Source: Prado023 sp963736425
Lineage (GTDB): Bacteria; Actinomycetota; Actinomycetes; S36-B12; CAIYMF01
Direction of reading: 5' to 3'
DNA: 64,000 bases
Assembly: GCA_963736425.1 (NCBI GenBank)
Contig: CAVTOX010000023.1
Span: 1-64,000, forward strand
Of this stretch, positions 46,086 through 54,560 are shown in pieces (position 1 is the first letter of the stretch; each line of letters starts with the position of its first letter). The notes under the pieces are model-generated. The model had not been told where the DNA came from and made no database searches. It worked only from the letters and a program-made list of their open reading frames with translations. A program made the position numbers and the translations under genes.

Positions 46086-46095
46086 GCCCCTGGCC

Positions 46096-46611
46096 TCAGG
46101 TGGGCGAGACCTGCACGTCCGGCTCGCCGGTCGAGGTCGCGATGTCCGTCGTGGCCTGTTCGAGCAGCTGGTCGGCCAGATGGCGAAGCGCCCGGGCCAC
46201 TGCCACCTCGTCGCCGATCCGCGGTTGTGGAGGGTCCTGCGCACGCCGATGGCTGATTCCGGTCGCACGGATCCCCTCCAGCGGGTCGGCAACGAGCACC
46301 GCCCGTGCAGTCGTGTCGTCGCCCTCGAAGAGCGAGATGCGCACGGTCCACTGGTGGGCCGTCAGCGGGGTGACGGCCGTATCCGACTCGGACACCTCCG
46401 GGGGCTCGTGGGGTGCGTCCTCACCGGCATTCTGCACGCGCAGGACCGAGCCGGGGCCGGGATACAGCAGTCCTGTGTGCCCGTCGCTCCAGCGCACCAG
46501 ATAGGGAGGAGCGCCGTCGGCACCCCGCACCTCGAGGACCTCTCCGTCCCGCGTCGGGCGGTCCACCTGCTCGCCAGCCATGACGATCCGATCGCCCACC
46601 GATGCCTTCAT
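46096..46611 (-). CDS. DUF1918-DUF1876 two-domain protein
   Basis: A 171-residue protein. Residues 1-60 match DUF1918 (MKASVGDRIVMAGEQVDRPTRDGEVLEV, then YLVRWSDGHTGLLYPGPGS), a small beta-barrel-like domain. Residues about 88-160 match DUF1876 (WTVRISLFEGDDTTARAVLV, then IGDEVAVARALRHLADQLLEQA). Both are usually separate small actinobacterial proteins of unknown function, DUF1918 sometimes annotated as having an SH3-like fold. It converges with the SWEET gene (10-bp gap). Confidence 0.75.
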   Translation of the reverse strand: MKASVGDRIVMAGEQVDRPTRDGEVLEVRGADGAPPYLVRWSDGHTGLLYPGPGSVLRVQNAGEDAPHEPPEVSESDTAVTPLTAHQWTVRISLFEGDDTTARAVLVADPLEGIRATGISHRRAQDPPQPRIGDEVAVARALRHLADQLLEQATTDIATSTGEPDVQVSPT

Positions 46612-46742
46612 CGCGCCACCTCCAGGGGTTCGTCTGTGCACCTCCACTCTGCTCCTCCGCAGGGTCCCGACGGAAGCCCGGAGCGGGGCCGGGCGACCCC
46701 ACCTTGGCCCTCAGGAGCCGCCCGGTACGCGGCCCGACCTAC

Positions 46743-46758
46743 TGTGACACCTCCCACA
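46743..46758 (+). promoter_or_regulatory. CRP/GlxR-type site before first lysozyme-like gene
   Basis: TGTGACACCTCCCACA matches the CRP consensus TGTGA-N6-TCACA at 9 of 10 positions; it ends 50 bp before ATG 46808, consistent with activation or repression of a promoter near CCATAT (46785-46790). Confidence 0.55.
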
Positions 46759-46807
46759 CCGGGGTGTCTGGCAGTTTCCCAGTGCCATATGAGGGAACAA
46801 GTGGGTG

Positions 46808-47320
46808 ATGAAGCCCTCGATGAGAAGCCCGTTGAGCACCTCCCCTGCCCGCATGATCGGCGCCCTCGCACTGGCCGCGACCATGGGATCGGCTGCCCTG
46901 ATCGGTCCAGCTCCGGCAGCGACCGCCGTACCCGCCACGACGGCTGTGCAGGCCAAGTCCGCCGCCACCTCGGCGCCGGCCGGGGAGCGCAACACCAAGG
47001 TGTCGCGCAGCATGACCGGGATCCGGGCCTCGGCCTACGTGGGCAGGTACTACCGCTCGGCACACGAGGGCACGCGCAAGTGCATCGTCCGCAAGGAGTC
47101 CCACGGCAACTACAGGATCGTCTCGAGCGGCGGGAGCTACCGCGGCGCCTACCAGTTCAACGCCCACCTGGCCCGCGCGACGGCCAAGAGGATGGGTCGC
47201 TCCGACCTGGTCAACAAGCCCTTCAACCACTGGAGCCGCTTCGACCAGGACAAGGCGTTCTGGACCGTCTGGAACCACGGGAAGGGCCGGGGCAACTGGC
47301 CGACCGCCCGCGGCTGCTGA
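46808..47320 (+). CDS. Secreted lysozyme/Rpf-like transglycosylase, paralogue 1
   Basis: A 170-residue exported protein. The N-terminus has a long signal peptide (MIGALALAATMGSAALIGPA...), then a low-complexity Ala/Thr stretch. From about residue 62 there is a lysozyme-like domain: CIVRKESHGNYRIVSSGGSY with the probable catalytic Glu, RGAYQFNAHLARATAKRMG, and SRFDQDKAFWTVWNHGKG; a final Cys could pair with the Cys before the Glu. This resembles resuscitation-promoting-factor-like cell-wall hydrolases. ATG 46808 follows a GTG at 46805. The next gene is a close paralogue. Confidence 0.82.
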   Translation: MKPSMRSPLSTSPARMIGALALAATMGSAALIGPAPAATAVPATTAVQAKSAATSAPAGERNTKVSRSMTGIRASAYVGRYYRSAHEGTRKCIVRKESHGNYRIVSSGGSYRGAYQFNAHLARATAKRMGRSDLVNKPFNHWSRFDQDKAFWTVWNHGKGRGNWPTARGC

Positions 47321-47365
47321 CCGCCGGGAACCCGACGGAACGTGCGCGAACCCCAACAAATCGCC

Positions 47366-47381
47366 TGTGACGTTCCTCACA
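47366..47381 (+). promoter_or_regulatory. CRP/GlxR-type site before second lysozyme-like gene
   Basis: TGTGACGTTCCTCACA is an exact match to TGTGA-N6-TCACA, the CRP consensus shared by actinobacterial Crp/GlxR. It lies 225 bp before the ATG at 47606. Confidence 0.65.
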
Positions 47382-47605
47382 GACATGGCTTCGCATTTCC
47401 GTCCTGTGCCTCGATCTGGCAACACTGGTGCCAGCCCCGACGGGACGCAGCCGGCGTCCTGGGGCGCTCAGCAGCCCGCGGCGTGCCGCGGGAGCCGCCC
47501 GTCAAGGGTGGTGCGAGTCGCGCGGGAGACACGAACCTGCGTCTGACGTCGAGCCTGCTGTGACGCGCGTCGGCCCACGGTGACCGGCCCGGACCAGGAA
47601 GTTCT
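47382..47605 (+). promoter_or_regulatory. Long structured leader of the second lysozyme-like gene
   Basis: A GC-rich leader of about 220 bp with stable hairpins, for example GGACGC-agccg-GCGTCC and CCGCGGC-gt-GCCGCGG, and CTGG-TG-CCAG nearby. It may be an untranslated regulatory region. I could not match the conserved blocks of the c-di-AMP (ydaO) or c-di-GMP (GEMM) riboswitches with confidence. An upstream open frame (47342-47563) has no family features. Confidence 0.35.
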
Positions 47606-48097
47606 ATGCCTGCAGCACTGTCGCGATTGACCGGAGTTGTTGCCGCCGCCGCCACCGCCGGGGCACTGGTCCTGATCGGACCCGTCTCCCCGGCATCAGC
47701 CGGCACGGTCGCAGCGGCCCCCACCCCGGCTGCGGCGGCCAGCGCTGTGCGCGCCGGCGAGCGCAACCCCAGGGTGTCGCGCAGCCTCAGCGGCGTGCGC
47801 GCCTCGGCCTACATCGGCAAGTACTACAGCGCCCGCTCCGAGGGCACGCGGCGATGCATCGTGCGCCGCGAGTCCGGAGGCAACTACCGGATCTCCTCGC
47901 CTGGCGGGCGCTACCAGGGTGCCTACCAGTTCAACGCTGGGCTGGCGCGTGCCACGGCCTACAAGATGGGCCGTCGTGACCTGGCCGGCAAGCCGATCAG
48001 GACGTGGAGCCGGTTCGACCAGGACAAGGCGTTCTGGGTCGTGTGGAACCACGGCCGTGGCGCCGGCCACTGGGGTGGCACCCGGCACCGCTGCTGA
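47606..48097 (+). CDS. Secreted lysozyme/Rpf-like transglycosylase, paralogue 2
   Basis: A 163-residue exported protein with signal peptide MPAALSRLTGVVAAAATAGA and cleavage near ASAG. The domain parallels the upstream gene almost residue for residue: ERNPRVSRSLSGVRASAYIGKYY, CIVRRESGGNYRISSPGGRY (probable catalytic Glu), QGAYQFNAGLARATAYKMG, SRFDQDKAFWVVWNHGRG, and a terminal Cys. The two are a tandem duplication with diverged signal regions. Peptidoglycan cleavage outside the cell is the expected role. A perfect CRP-type site and a long leader precede it. Confidence 0.82.
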   Translation: MPAALSRLTGVVAAAATAGALVLIGPVSPASAGTVAAAPTPAAAASAVRAGERNPRVSRSLSGVRASAYIGKYYSARSEGTRRCIVRRESGGNYRISSPGGRYQGAYQFNAGLARATAYKMGRRDLAGKPIRTWSRFDQDKAFWVVWNHGRGAGHWGGTRHRC

Positions 48098-48125
48098 CCG
48101 GGGCGACACCTGCGAGGATCGAGGA

Positions 48126-48476
48126 ATGCTCGATGTGCCGCTCGATCGGTTCGAGGAGCTCGTCTCCGAGGCCCTGGACGCGATCCCGGACGACCTTGCC
48201 CGACTCGTCTCCAACTGCGTGGTCCTCGTCGAGGACGACGTGCCGCCCGGAACCCGTAGCCTGCTCGGGCTGTACGTCGGCACGCCACTGACGCAGCGCG
48301 GTGAGTGGTACAGCGGAGTCCTTCCGGACCGGATCACCATCTACCGGCTGCCGATCCTGAGCATGTGCCGCAACGACCAGGACGTGGTCGCACAGGTGCG
48401 GATCACGGTGATCCACGAGGTCGCGCACCACTTCGGCATCGCCGAGGAACGCCTGCACGAGCTCGGCTGGGGCTGA
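48126..48476 (+). CDS. Small zincin-like metallopeptidase family protein
   Basis: A 116-residue protein of the actinobacterial metallopeptidase family sometimes called DUF1025. It begins DVPLDRFEELVSEALDAIPDDLARLV, continues SLLGLYVGTPLTQRGEWYSGVLPDRITIY, and ends with the zinc motif VIHEVAHHFGIAEERLHELGWG (HExxHH, residues about 96-101). Substrate unknown. ATG 48126 is preceded by a GAGGA site within GAGGATCGAGGA. The phosphofructokinase gene follows 70 bp later behind a -10-like TAGGCT. Confidence 0.82.
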   Translation: MLDVPLDRFEELVSEALDAIPDDLARLVSNCVVLVEDDVPPGTRSLLGLYVGTPLTQRGEWYSGVLPDRITIYRLPILSMCRNDQDVVAQVRITVIHEVAHHFGIAEERLHELGWG

Positions 48477-48513
48477 CTGGGCGCTCGCCGGGCGCGTGGA
48501 GCCCTGGCCTCCC

Positions 48514-48519
48514 TAGGCT
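48514..48519 (+). promoter_or_regulatory. -10-like hexamer before phosphofructokinase
   Basis: TAGGCT lies 27 bp before ATG 48547; no clear -35. Confidence 0.4.
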
Positions 48520-48546
48520 GGGGCCACGCCGCTCTGGGAGGTTCGC

Positions 48547-50767
48547 ATGGCCCTGATCGAAGAACGCCGCAAGGCCGTGGCCGTCCTGACCTCCGGGGGT
48601 GACTCCCAGGGGATGAACGCGACAGTCCGGGCCGTGGTCCGCACCGCGATCGCCAACGGGGCTGATGCCTACGCCGTCTACGAGGGCCTGCAGGGGCTCG
48701 TCGATGGCGGCGACCGGATCCAGCACTTCGACTGGAACTCGGTCGGCTCGATCATGCACCTCGGCGGGACGGTCATCGGGACGGCCCGCTCGGCGGACTT
48801 CCGTGAGCGCCAGGGTCGGCTGCGGGCCGCCCGGAACCTCGTCGAGCGCGGGATCGACCGGCTCGTCGTGGTCGGCGGCGACGGATCCCTGACGGGCACC
48901 GACATCTTCCGCTCCGAGTGGTCCGGGCTCCTCGACGAGCTGGAGACCACAGGCGAGATCAGTGCCGAGCAGGCGCAGACGCATCGGCAGCTGATCATCG
49001 CGGGAGCTGTCGGCTCGATCGACAACGACATGGTCGGCACCGACAAGACCATCGGCGCCGACACCGCCATGCACCGCATCATCGAGGCCATCGACGCGCT
49101 GTCCTCGACCGCGTCGAGCCACCAGCGCTCCTTCGTCGTCGAGGTGATGGGCCGTCATTGCGGGTACCTCGCCGTGATGTGTGCGATCGCCGGCGGGGCG
49201 GACTACGTCCTGATCCCCGAGGTCCGGCCGGGCCCCGGGTGGGAGGACGCGCTGGTCGCGCGGCTCTCGGCGGGCCGAGCCGCGGGCCGCCGGGACAACC
49301 TGGTGATCGTGGCCGAGGGGGTGTCCGATGAGGCCGGCGCGCCGGTCACGTCCCAGATGGTTGCCGACCTGATCACCGAGCGGCTCGGCGAGGACACCCG
49401 CGTGACGATCCTCGGGCACGTGCAGCGCGGTGGAGCACCCACCGCCTACGACCGCTGGATGCCCACCCTCATGGGGCACGCGGCGGCCCTGGAGGTCCTC
49501 GGCGCCGACGCCGACCACGTCTCGCAGCTGATCGGGATCCACAACAACCGCGTCTCCCGGATGCCGCTCATGGAGGCCGTCGCCGCGACCCAGGCGATCC
49601 CGCGGATGATCGAGGCGGGGGACTACGCGGGCGCGATGGCTGCCCGTGGTGACTCGTTCACCGCGATGTTGCGCGTCTTCGACGGGATCGCCCAGCCCGA
49701 GCCGATGTTCCCGGGACAGGGCACGCGGATCGCCATCGTGCACGCCGGGGGCCTTGCGCCGGGGATGAACGCCGCTGTCCGGGCGGCTGTCCGGTTCGGG
49801 ATCTCGCGCGGACATGCCATGGCAGGCATCCGGGGAGGCTTCCCCGGACTGCTCAACGACCAGGTCGAGGATCTCGACTGGGCCGCCGTCGAGGGCCTGG
49901 CCAGCCTTGGTGGAGCCGAATTGGGGACCAGCCGGATGACACCGGACGGCGAGGACTACGCCGCCGTGGGGGAGGCCATCCAGCGCAACAGGATCGACGG
50001 CCTGCTGGTCATCGGCGGCCATCGCGCCTACGAGGCGATGTGGCGCCTGCGGGAGCACCGGGGCGACCATCCCGGGCTTCGGATCCCGGCGATCTGCCTG
50101 CCCGCGACGATCGACAACAACCTGCCTGGCTGGGAGATGACGATCGGGGCGGACACGGCGTTGAACGCGATCGTCTCGGCCGTCGACATCCTCAAGCAGT
50201 CCGCGAGCGCCTCGCACCGAGCGTTCGTCGTGGAGACGATGGGACGCAAGTGCGGGTTCCTGGCCGCCCTCGCGGCGCTCTCGGTCGGTGCCGAGGAGGT
50301 CTACCTCAACGAGGACCCGCCCACGCTGGCCCGGCTCAACCAGGACGTCGCGCAGATGGTGGAGGGCTTCCGGACGGGCCGCAGCTTCCATCTGTCGATC
50401 CGCAACGAGGAGGCGAGCGCCGGCTACACCACAGCAGTTCCTGTGCCAGCTCTTCGCCGAGGAGTCCGACGGGCTGTTCGACGTCCGGCCCATGGTCCTC
50501 GGGCACCTGCAGCAGGGCGGCAACCCGACGCCCTTCGACCGCGTCCACGCCGCACGCCTGGCCGCCCACTGCATCGACTGGCTGACCGGCCGGATGCTCG
50601 CGGGCCGGATCGACTGGCACTACGCCACCCTGGTCGACGGCAAGATGGGCTCGGCCCGCCTCGTGCGGATCTCGGAGGTGTACGACATCGAGAACCGCCG
50701 CCCCAAGGAGCAGTGGTGGACCGAGATGCTCCCTGTCATGGACGAGCTCGCTCGGGGGCCACGATGA
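48547..50767 (+). CDS. 6-phosphofructokinase, eukaryote-type tandem-domain form (frameshifted)
   Basis: About 739 residues once one base is removed. The N-terminal half has VAVLTSGGDSQGMNATVRAV, the ATP-type loop VVGGDGSLTGTD (GGDGS rather than the PPi-type GGDDS), and GAVGSIDNDMVGTDKTIGAD with the catalytic Asp. The C-terminal half is a degenerate copy (VIGGHRAYEA; PATIDNNLPGWEMTIGADTA), as in eukaryotic PFK-1 where it is regulatory. At about 50434 the frame slips by one base: dropping it gives NEEASAGYTTQFLCQLFAEE and LGHLQQGGNPTPFDR to the stop at 50767. It phosphorylates fructose 6-phosphate in glycolysis. GGGAGG precedes the ATG. Confidence 0.85.
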
Positions 50768-51051
50768 TCGTGGAGACCGCCACCATCTCGGTGGAGCCCG
50801 GCCGGGAGGACGAGTTCCTCGCGGCACTGGCGCAGGCCAAGGAGGTCCTGTCCCAAGCCCACGGGTGGCATGACATCACCGTCCACCGTGGCATCGAGCG
50901 CCCGTCGGTCTTCCTGCTGGCCATCACGTGGCAGACCCTCGAGGACCACACTGAGGGATTCCGCGGCAGCGAGCTGTTCGGGCAGTGGCGCGCCCTCATC
51001 GGCCCGTTCTTCGCCGACCCACCGCAGGTCGAGCACTGGACCATCCTGTGA
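50764..51051 (+). CDS. Antibiotic biosynthesis monooxygenase (ABM)-domain protein
   Basis: A 95-residue ferredoxin-like-fold ABM domain: MIVETATISVEPGREDEFLAALAQAKEVL, HDITVHRGIERPSVFLLAITW, TLEDHTEGFRGSELFGQWRALIGPFFADPP. Such proteins are small oxygenases or stress-related proteins; role unknown here. It starts inside the phosphofructokinase stop (ATGA) and its own stop overlaps the amidase GTG (GTGA), so three unrelated functions share one translational chain. Confidence 0.85.
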   Translation: MIVETATISVEPGREDEFLAALAQAKEVLSQAHGWHDITVHRGIERPSVFLLAITWQTLEDHTEGFRGSELFGQWRALIGPFFADPPQVEHWTIL

Positions 51052-52485
51052 GCACTGCCGCGCTGCATGAGCTCGGTGCGCTCGAGGCAGCGGCCCTCAT
51101 GGCCGACGGTCGGCTCACCAGCGTCGACCTGGTCGCGCACCTGCTGGAGCGGATCGACGCAGGGCGAGCAGACCCTGCGTGCCCTCATCGCCGTCCATCC
51201 GCAGGCCCTCGACCAGGCGCGCGCCGCGGATGCCCGAAGGGCCGCTGGGCAGGCGCGCAGCGAGTTCGACGGCATCCCGATCATCATCAAGGACAACATC
51301 GAGTGCCTGGGCCTGCCGGCGACGGTCGGGTCGCTGGCCATGGTCGGCTCCCCGGCTGAACGGGATGCGTCCCTGGTCACCCGGCTGCGGGCGGCGGGGA
51401 TGGTTGTCCTGGCCGCGTCGAACCTGTCGGAGTGGGCCAACTTCCGCGGCCAGCACTCCACCAGCGGATGGTCGGGCGTCGGCGGGCTCACGGACAACCC
51501 GTGGAAGTCCGGGCACTCGGCCGGAGGCTCCTCGTCGGGCTCAGGAGCCGCCCTCGCAGCCAGGTACGCGCCACTGGCGGTCGGCACCGAGACCGACGGG
51601 TCCATCACCTGCCCCGCGTCGCTGTGCGGCGTTGTGGGTCTCAAGCCGACCGTGGGCACGGTCCCGGTGCAGGGGGTTGCGCCCATCTCGGCCAGTCATG
51701 ACTCACCGGGCCCGATGGGGCGCAGCGTCGCCGATGTCGGCGCCCTGCTCTCGGTCCTGGCCGGGCAGCCGTTCGCTGCCGACGAGGACCCCGAGCGGGA
51801 GCGGCGCCGGCGTTATGTCCTGGGCGTCCCCGGGGCCTGGCTGTCGGGCGACCCGGCCACCGACTCGCTGTTCGCCCACGCGGTCGAGTCCCTCCGGGCC
51901 GCCGGGATGACCGTCCTGGACGTCGAGGCCGCTCCTGCCGACGACGAGAGCGCGCGCGACGAGGTGACCGTGCTCGTCCACGAGATGGCCGACGACCTCG
52001 ACGCCTACCTCGCCTCCCGCCCTGGGGCCGGCCCGACCTCGATCGCAGCCGTGGTTGCCTTCAACGCCGCCCACGCCGACGAGGAGTTGGCCCATTACGG
52101 CCAGGAGTACCTCGAGGCTGCTGTTGTCAGCGGCGGCCGCTCGGCGCCCGAGTACGCGCAGGCACGCGCCCGCAATCTCGCGTGGGCTGTCGATGCCGTG
52201 CTCACGCCGGCCTTCGCGCACGGGGTCGACGCCCTGATCTCCCCTGCCTATGGGCCGGCATGGCGCTCTGAGCTGGTCGGCGGGGACTCCTTCACCGGCG
52301 GCCTGGTCACCTCCGCCCCTGCGATCGCGGGGTGGCCGATCCTCACGCTGCCCATCGGTCTGGTCGGCAGGCTTCCGGTGGGCATGAGCATCGTCGGCCC
52401 CGAGCATGGGGAGGATTCCCTGCTGGCGATCGGAGCCGCGATCGAGGCAGCCCTGGGCTGGTCCGAGAAGCCGCTGGGGGTCTGA
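51048..52485 (+). CDS. Amidase-signature family hydrolase (frameshifted)
   Basis: About 478 residues after repair. The first 38 residues read from GTG 51048 (AALHELGALEAAALMADGRL..LLERIDAG). At 51162-51164 (GGG) one G is excess; without it the frame reads DAGEQTLRALIAVHPQALDQ and stays open to 52485. Signature parts are GIPIIIKDNIE (catalytic Lys), GHSAGGSSSGSGAALAARY and the Ser-cis-Ser-Lys nucleophile region GTETDGSITCPASLCGVVGLKPT. It hydrolyses an unknown amide. It overlaps the ABM gene by GTGA. Confidence 0.82.
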
Positions 52486-52647
52486 GCGGGTCAGCTCCAT
52501 GGCGGCACAGCCGTTGGACCCGGGGCTCTCGGGACCATCGGCGGGGCGGAAGGGTACCTCCTCCTGTTGGCCCGGAATGCCGATGCGGCAGGCTATGTCC
52601 TGTGCGCCCGCTCGGGGCGCGCCAGGATCAGATGGAGCGCTCATCCC

Positions 52648-54480
52648 ATGACTGTCGCCGGACTCGAGAATCCGCCCACCGAGAACAAGAAGCTGCTGGA
52701 ATGGGTCGAGCAGGTCGCCACCCTGGCACAGCCGGAACGCATCGAGTGGTGCGACGGCTCCCAGGAGGAGTGGGATCGCCTCACCCAGCTCATGGTCGAT
52801 GACGGCATGGCGATCCGCCTGAACGCCGATCTGCGCCCCAACTCGTTCCTCTTCCGCTCGGACCCCTCCGACGTGGCCCGCGTGGAGGACCGCACCTACA
52901 TCTGCTCCCTGGACGAGCAGGATGCCGGCCCGACCAACAACTGGCACGACCCGGTCCACATGCGCACGACCCTCAAGGGCCTGTTCGAGGGCTCCATGCG
53001 TGGGCGCACGATGTACGTGATCCCGTTCTCGATGGGTCCCCTGGGCTCGCCGATCTCCGAGCTCGGCGTGGAGATCACCGACTCGCCCTACGTCGTGGTC
53101 AACATGCGGATCATGACCCGCATGGGCCAGGCGGCACTGGACCTCATCGGCCCTGACGGCGACTTCGTGCCGGCCGTGCACTCCGTCGGCTACCCGCTGG
53201 CGGACCGGGATGGCAACACCCGCCCCGACCTCGCCTGGCCGTGCAACGAGATCAAGTACATCGTGCACTTCCCCGAGACCCGCGAGATCTGGTCCTTCGG
53301 CTCGGGCTACGGCGGCAACGCCCTGCTGGGCAAGAAGTGCTTCGCGCTGCGGATCGCCTCGGCGATGGCCCGCGACGAGGGCTGGCTCGCCGAGCACATG
53401 CTGATCCTGAAGCTCACCGGCCCGACCGGTGACGTCAACCACCTGGCTGCGGCGTTCCCGAGCGCCTGTGGGAAGACCAACCTCGCGATGCTCGAGCCGA
53501 GCGTCCCGGGCTGGAAGGTCGAGACCGTCGGCGACGACATCTGCTGGATGCGCTACGGCGAGGACGGCCGCCTGCACGCGATCAACCCCGAGTCCGGTTT
53601 CTTCGGCGTGGCGCCCGGCACCTCGATGAAGACCAACGCCAACGCGATGCGCACCATGTGGGGCAACTCGATCTTCACGAACGTCGCGCTGACCGACGAG
53701 GGCGACGTGTGGTGGGAGGGCATGACCGACGAGGCGCCCGCGCACCTCATCGACTGGAAGGGCCACGACTGGACCCCTGAGTCCAGCGAGGTCTCCAGCC
53801 ACCCGAACAGCCGGTTCACCACGCCGGCTGCCCAGTGCCCGATCATCGCCGACAACTGGGAGGACCCGGCCGGTGTGGCCATCGACGCGATCCTCTTCGG
53901 CGGCCGCCGCGCCACCAACGTCCCGCTGGTCAACGAGGCCCGCGACTGGGAGCACGGCGTGTTCATCGGTGCGACCGTCTCCTCGGAGATGACCGCTGCG
54001 GCCGTGGGTGGCCTGGGCCAGCTGCGCCGCGACCCGTTCGCGATGCTGCCGTTCTGCGGCTACAACATGGCCGACTACTGGGGTCACTGGCTCAAGGTGG
54101 GAGCCGCCACCACGCCGGAGAAGCTGCCCAAGGTCTACCAGGTCAACTGGTTCCGCAAGGACGCAGACGGCAAGTTCATCTGGCCGGGCTTCGGCGAGAA
54201 CAGCCGCGTGCTGGCCTGGATCATCGACCGGGTCAACGGTGTGGGCGCCGGCGTGGAGACCCCGATCGGCATCGCGCCGGCTCCGGGAGCACTGTTCCTC
54301 GACGGGCTCGAACTCTCAGAGGAGCAGCTGACCGAGCTGTTCACCGTCGATCCCGATCGCTGGCTCTCGGAGTGCATCCTGACTGAGGAGTACTTCGGGC
54401 AGTTCGGTGATGCCGTGCCGGCCGCCATGTACGCCCAGCTCGAGGTCCTGCGCGAGCGCCTCGAAGCAGCCAAGGCCTGA
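52648..54480 (+). CDS. pckG: Phosphoenolpyruvate carboxykinase (GTP)
   Basis: A 610-residue gluconeogenic enzyme converting oxaloacetate to PEP with GTP. The kinase P loop with the reactive cysteine is FPSACGKTNLAML (about residues 271-283); WPCNEIKYIVHFPETREIWS and FGSGYGGNALLGKKCFALRI are family blocks, as is the guanine-binding NWFRKDADGKFIWPGFGENSR region. ATG 52648 (MTVAGLENPPTENKKLLEWV) has a GGAG site. A TTGGCC (52567) to TATGTC (52594) pair is a weak promoter candidate in the 162-bp gap upstream. Confidence 0.96.
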   Translation: MTVAGLENPPTENKKLLEWVEQVATLAQPERIEWCDGSQEEWDRLTQLMVDDGMAIRLNADLRPNSFLFRSDPSDVARVEDRTYICSLDEQDAGPTNNWHDPVHMRTTLKGLFEGSMRGRTMYVIPFSMGPLGSPISELGVEITDSPYVVVNMRIMTRMGQAALDLIGPDGDFVPAVHSVGYPLADRDGNTRPDLAWPCNEIKYIVHFPETREIWSFGSGYGGNALLGKKCFALRIASAMARDEGWLAEHMLILKLTGPTGDVNHLAAAFPSACGKTNLAMLEPSVPGWKVETVGDDICWMRYGEDGRLHAINPESGFFGVAPGTSMKTNANAMRTMWGNSIFTNVALTDEGDVWWEGMTDEAPAHLIDWKGHDWTPESSEVSSHPNSRFTTPAAQCPIIADNWEDPAGVAIDAILFGGRRATNVPLVNEARDWEHGVFIGATVSSEMTAAAVGGLGQLRRDPFAMLPFCGYNMADYWGHWLKVGAATTPEKLPKVYQVNWFRKDADGKFIWPGFGENSRVLAWIIDRVNGVGAGVETPIGIAPAPGALFLDGLELSEEQLTELFTVDPDRWLSECILTEEYFGQFGDAVPAAMYAQLEVLRERLEAAKA

Positions 54481-54489
54481 TCGAACGAC

Positions 54490-54531
54490 CACGACCGCCC
54501 GGTCCCCCCAACGGGGTGCCGGGCGGTCGTG
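54490..54531 (+). terminator. pckG terminator
   Basis: CACGACCGCCCGG (54490-54502) and CCGGGCGGTCGTG (54519-54531) form a perfect 13-bp stem, with further CCCC/GGGG pairing in the loop. Confidence 0.8.
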
Positions 54532-54560
54532 CGTCCGGCCCTGGGTGGGAGGATCTGTGG

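Noticed and set aside
47382..47605. A c-di-AMP (ydaO) or c-di-GMP riboswitch before the second lysozyme-like gene
   Set aside because: A GGGACGCA string and several hairpins prompted the idea, but I could not align the conserved ydaO or GEMM blocks. It is kept only as an unassigned structured leader; a covariance search would decide.
48547..51051. Apparent 834-residue fusion of phosphofructokinase with an ABM domain
   Set aside because: The continuous frame is produced by an extra base at about 50434. The correct PFK frame (FLCQLFAEE... LGHLQQGGNPTPFDR) continues in another phase to its own stop at 50767, and ABM has its own ATG in an ATGA overlap.
51703..54087. A 794-residue minus-strand ORF opposite the amidase and pckG genes
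   Set aside because: Antisense shadow; both plus-strand genes are unmistakable.
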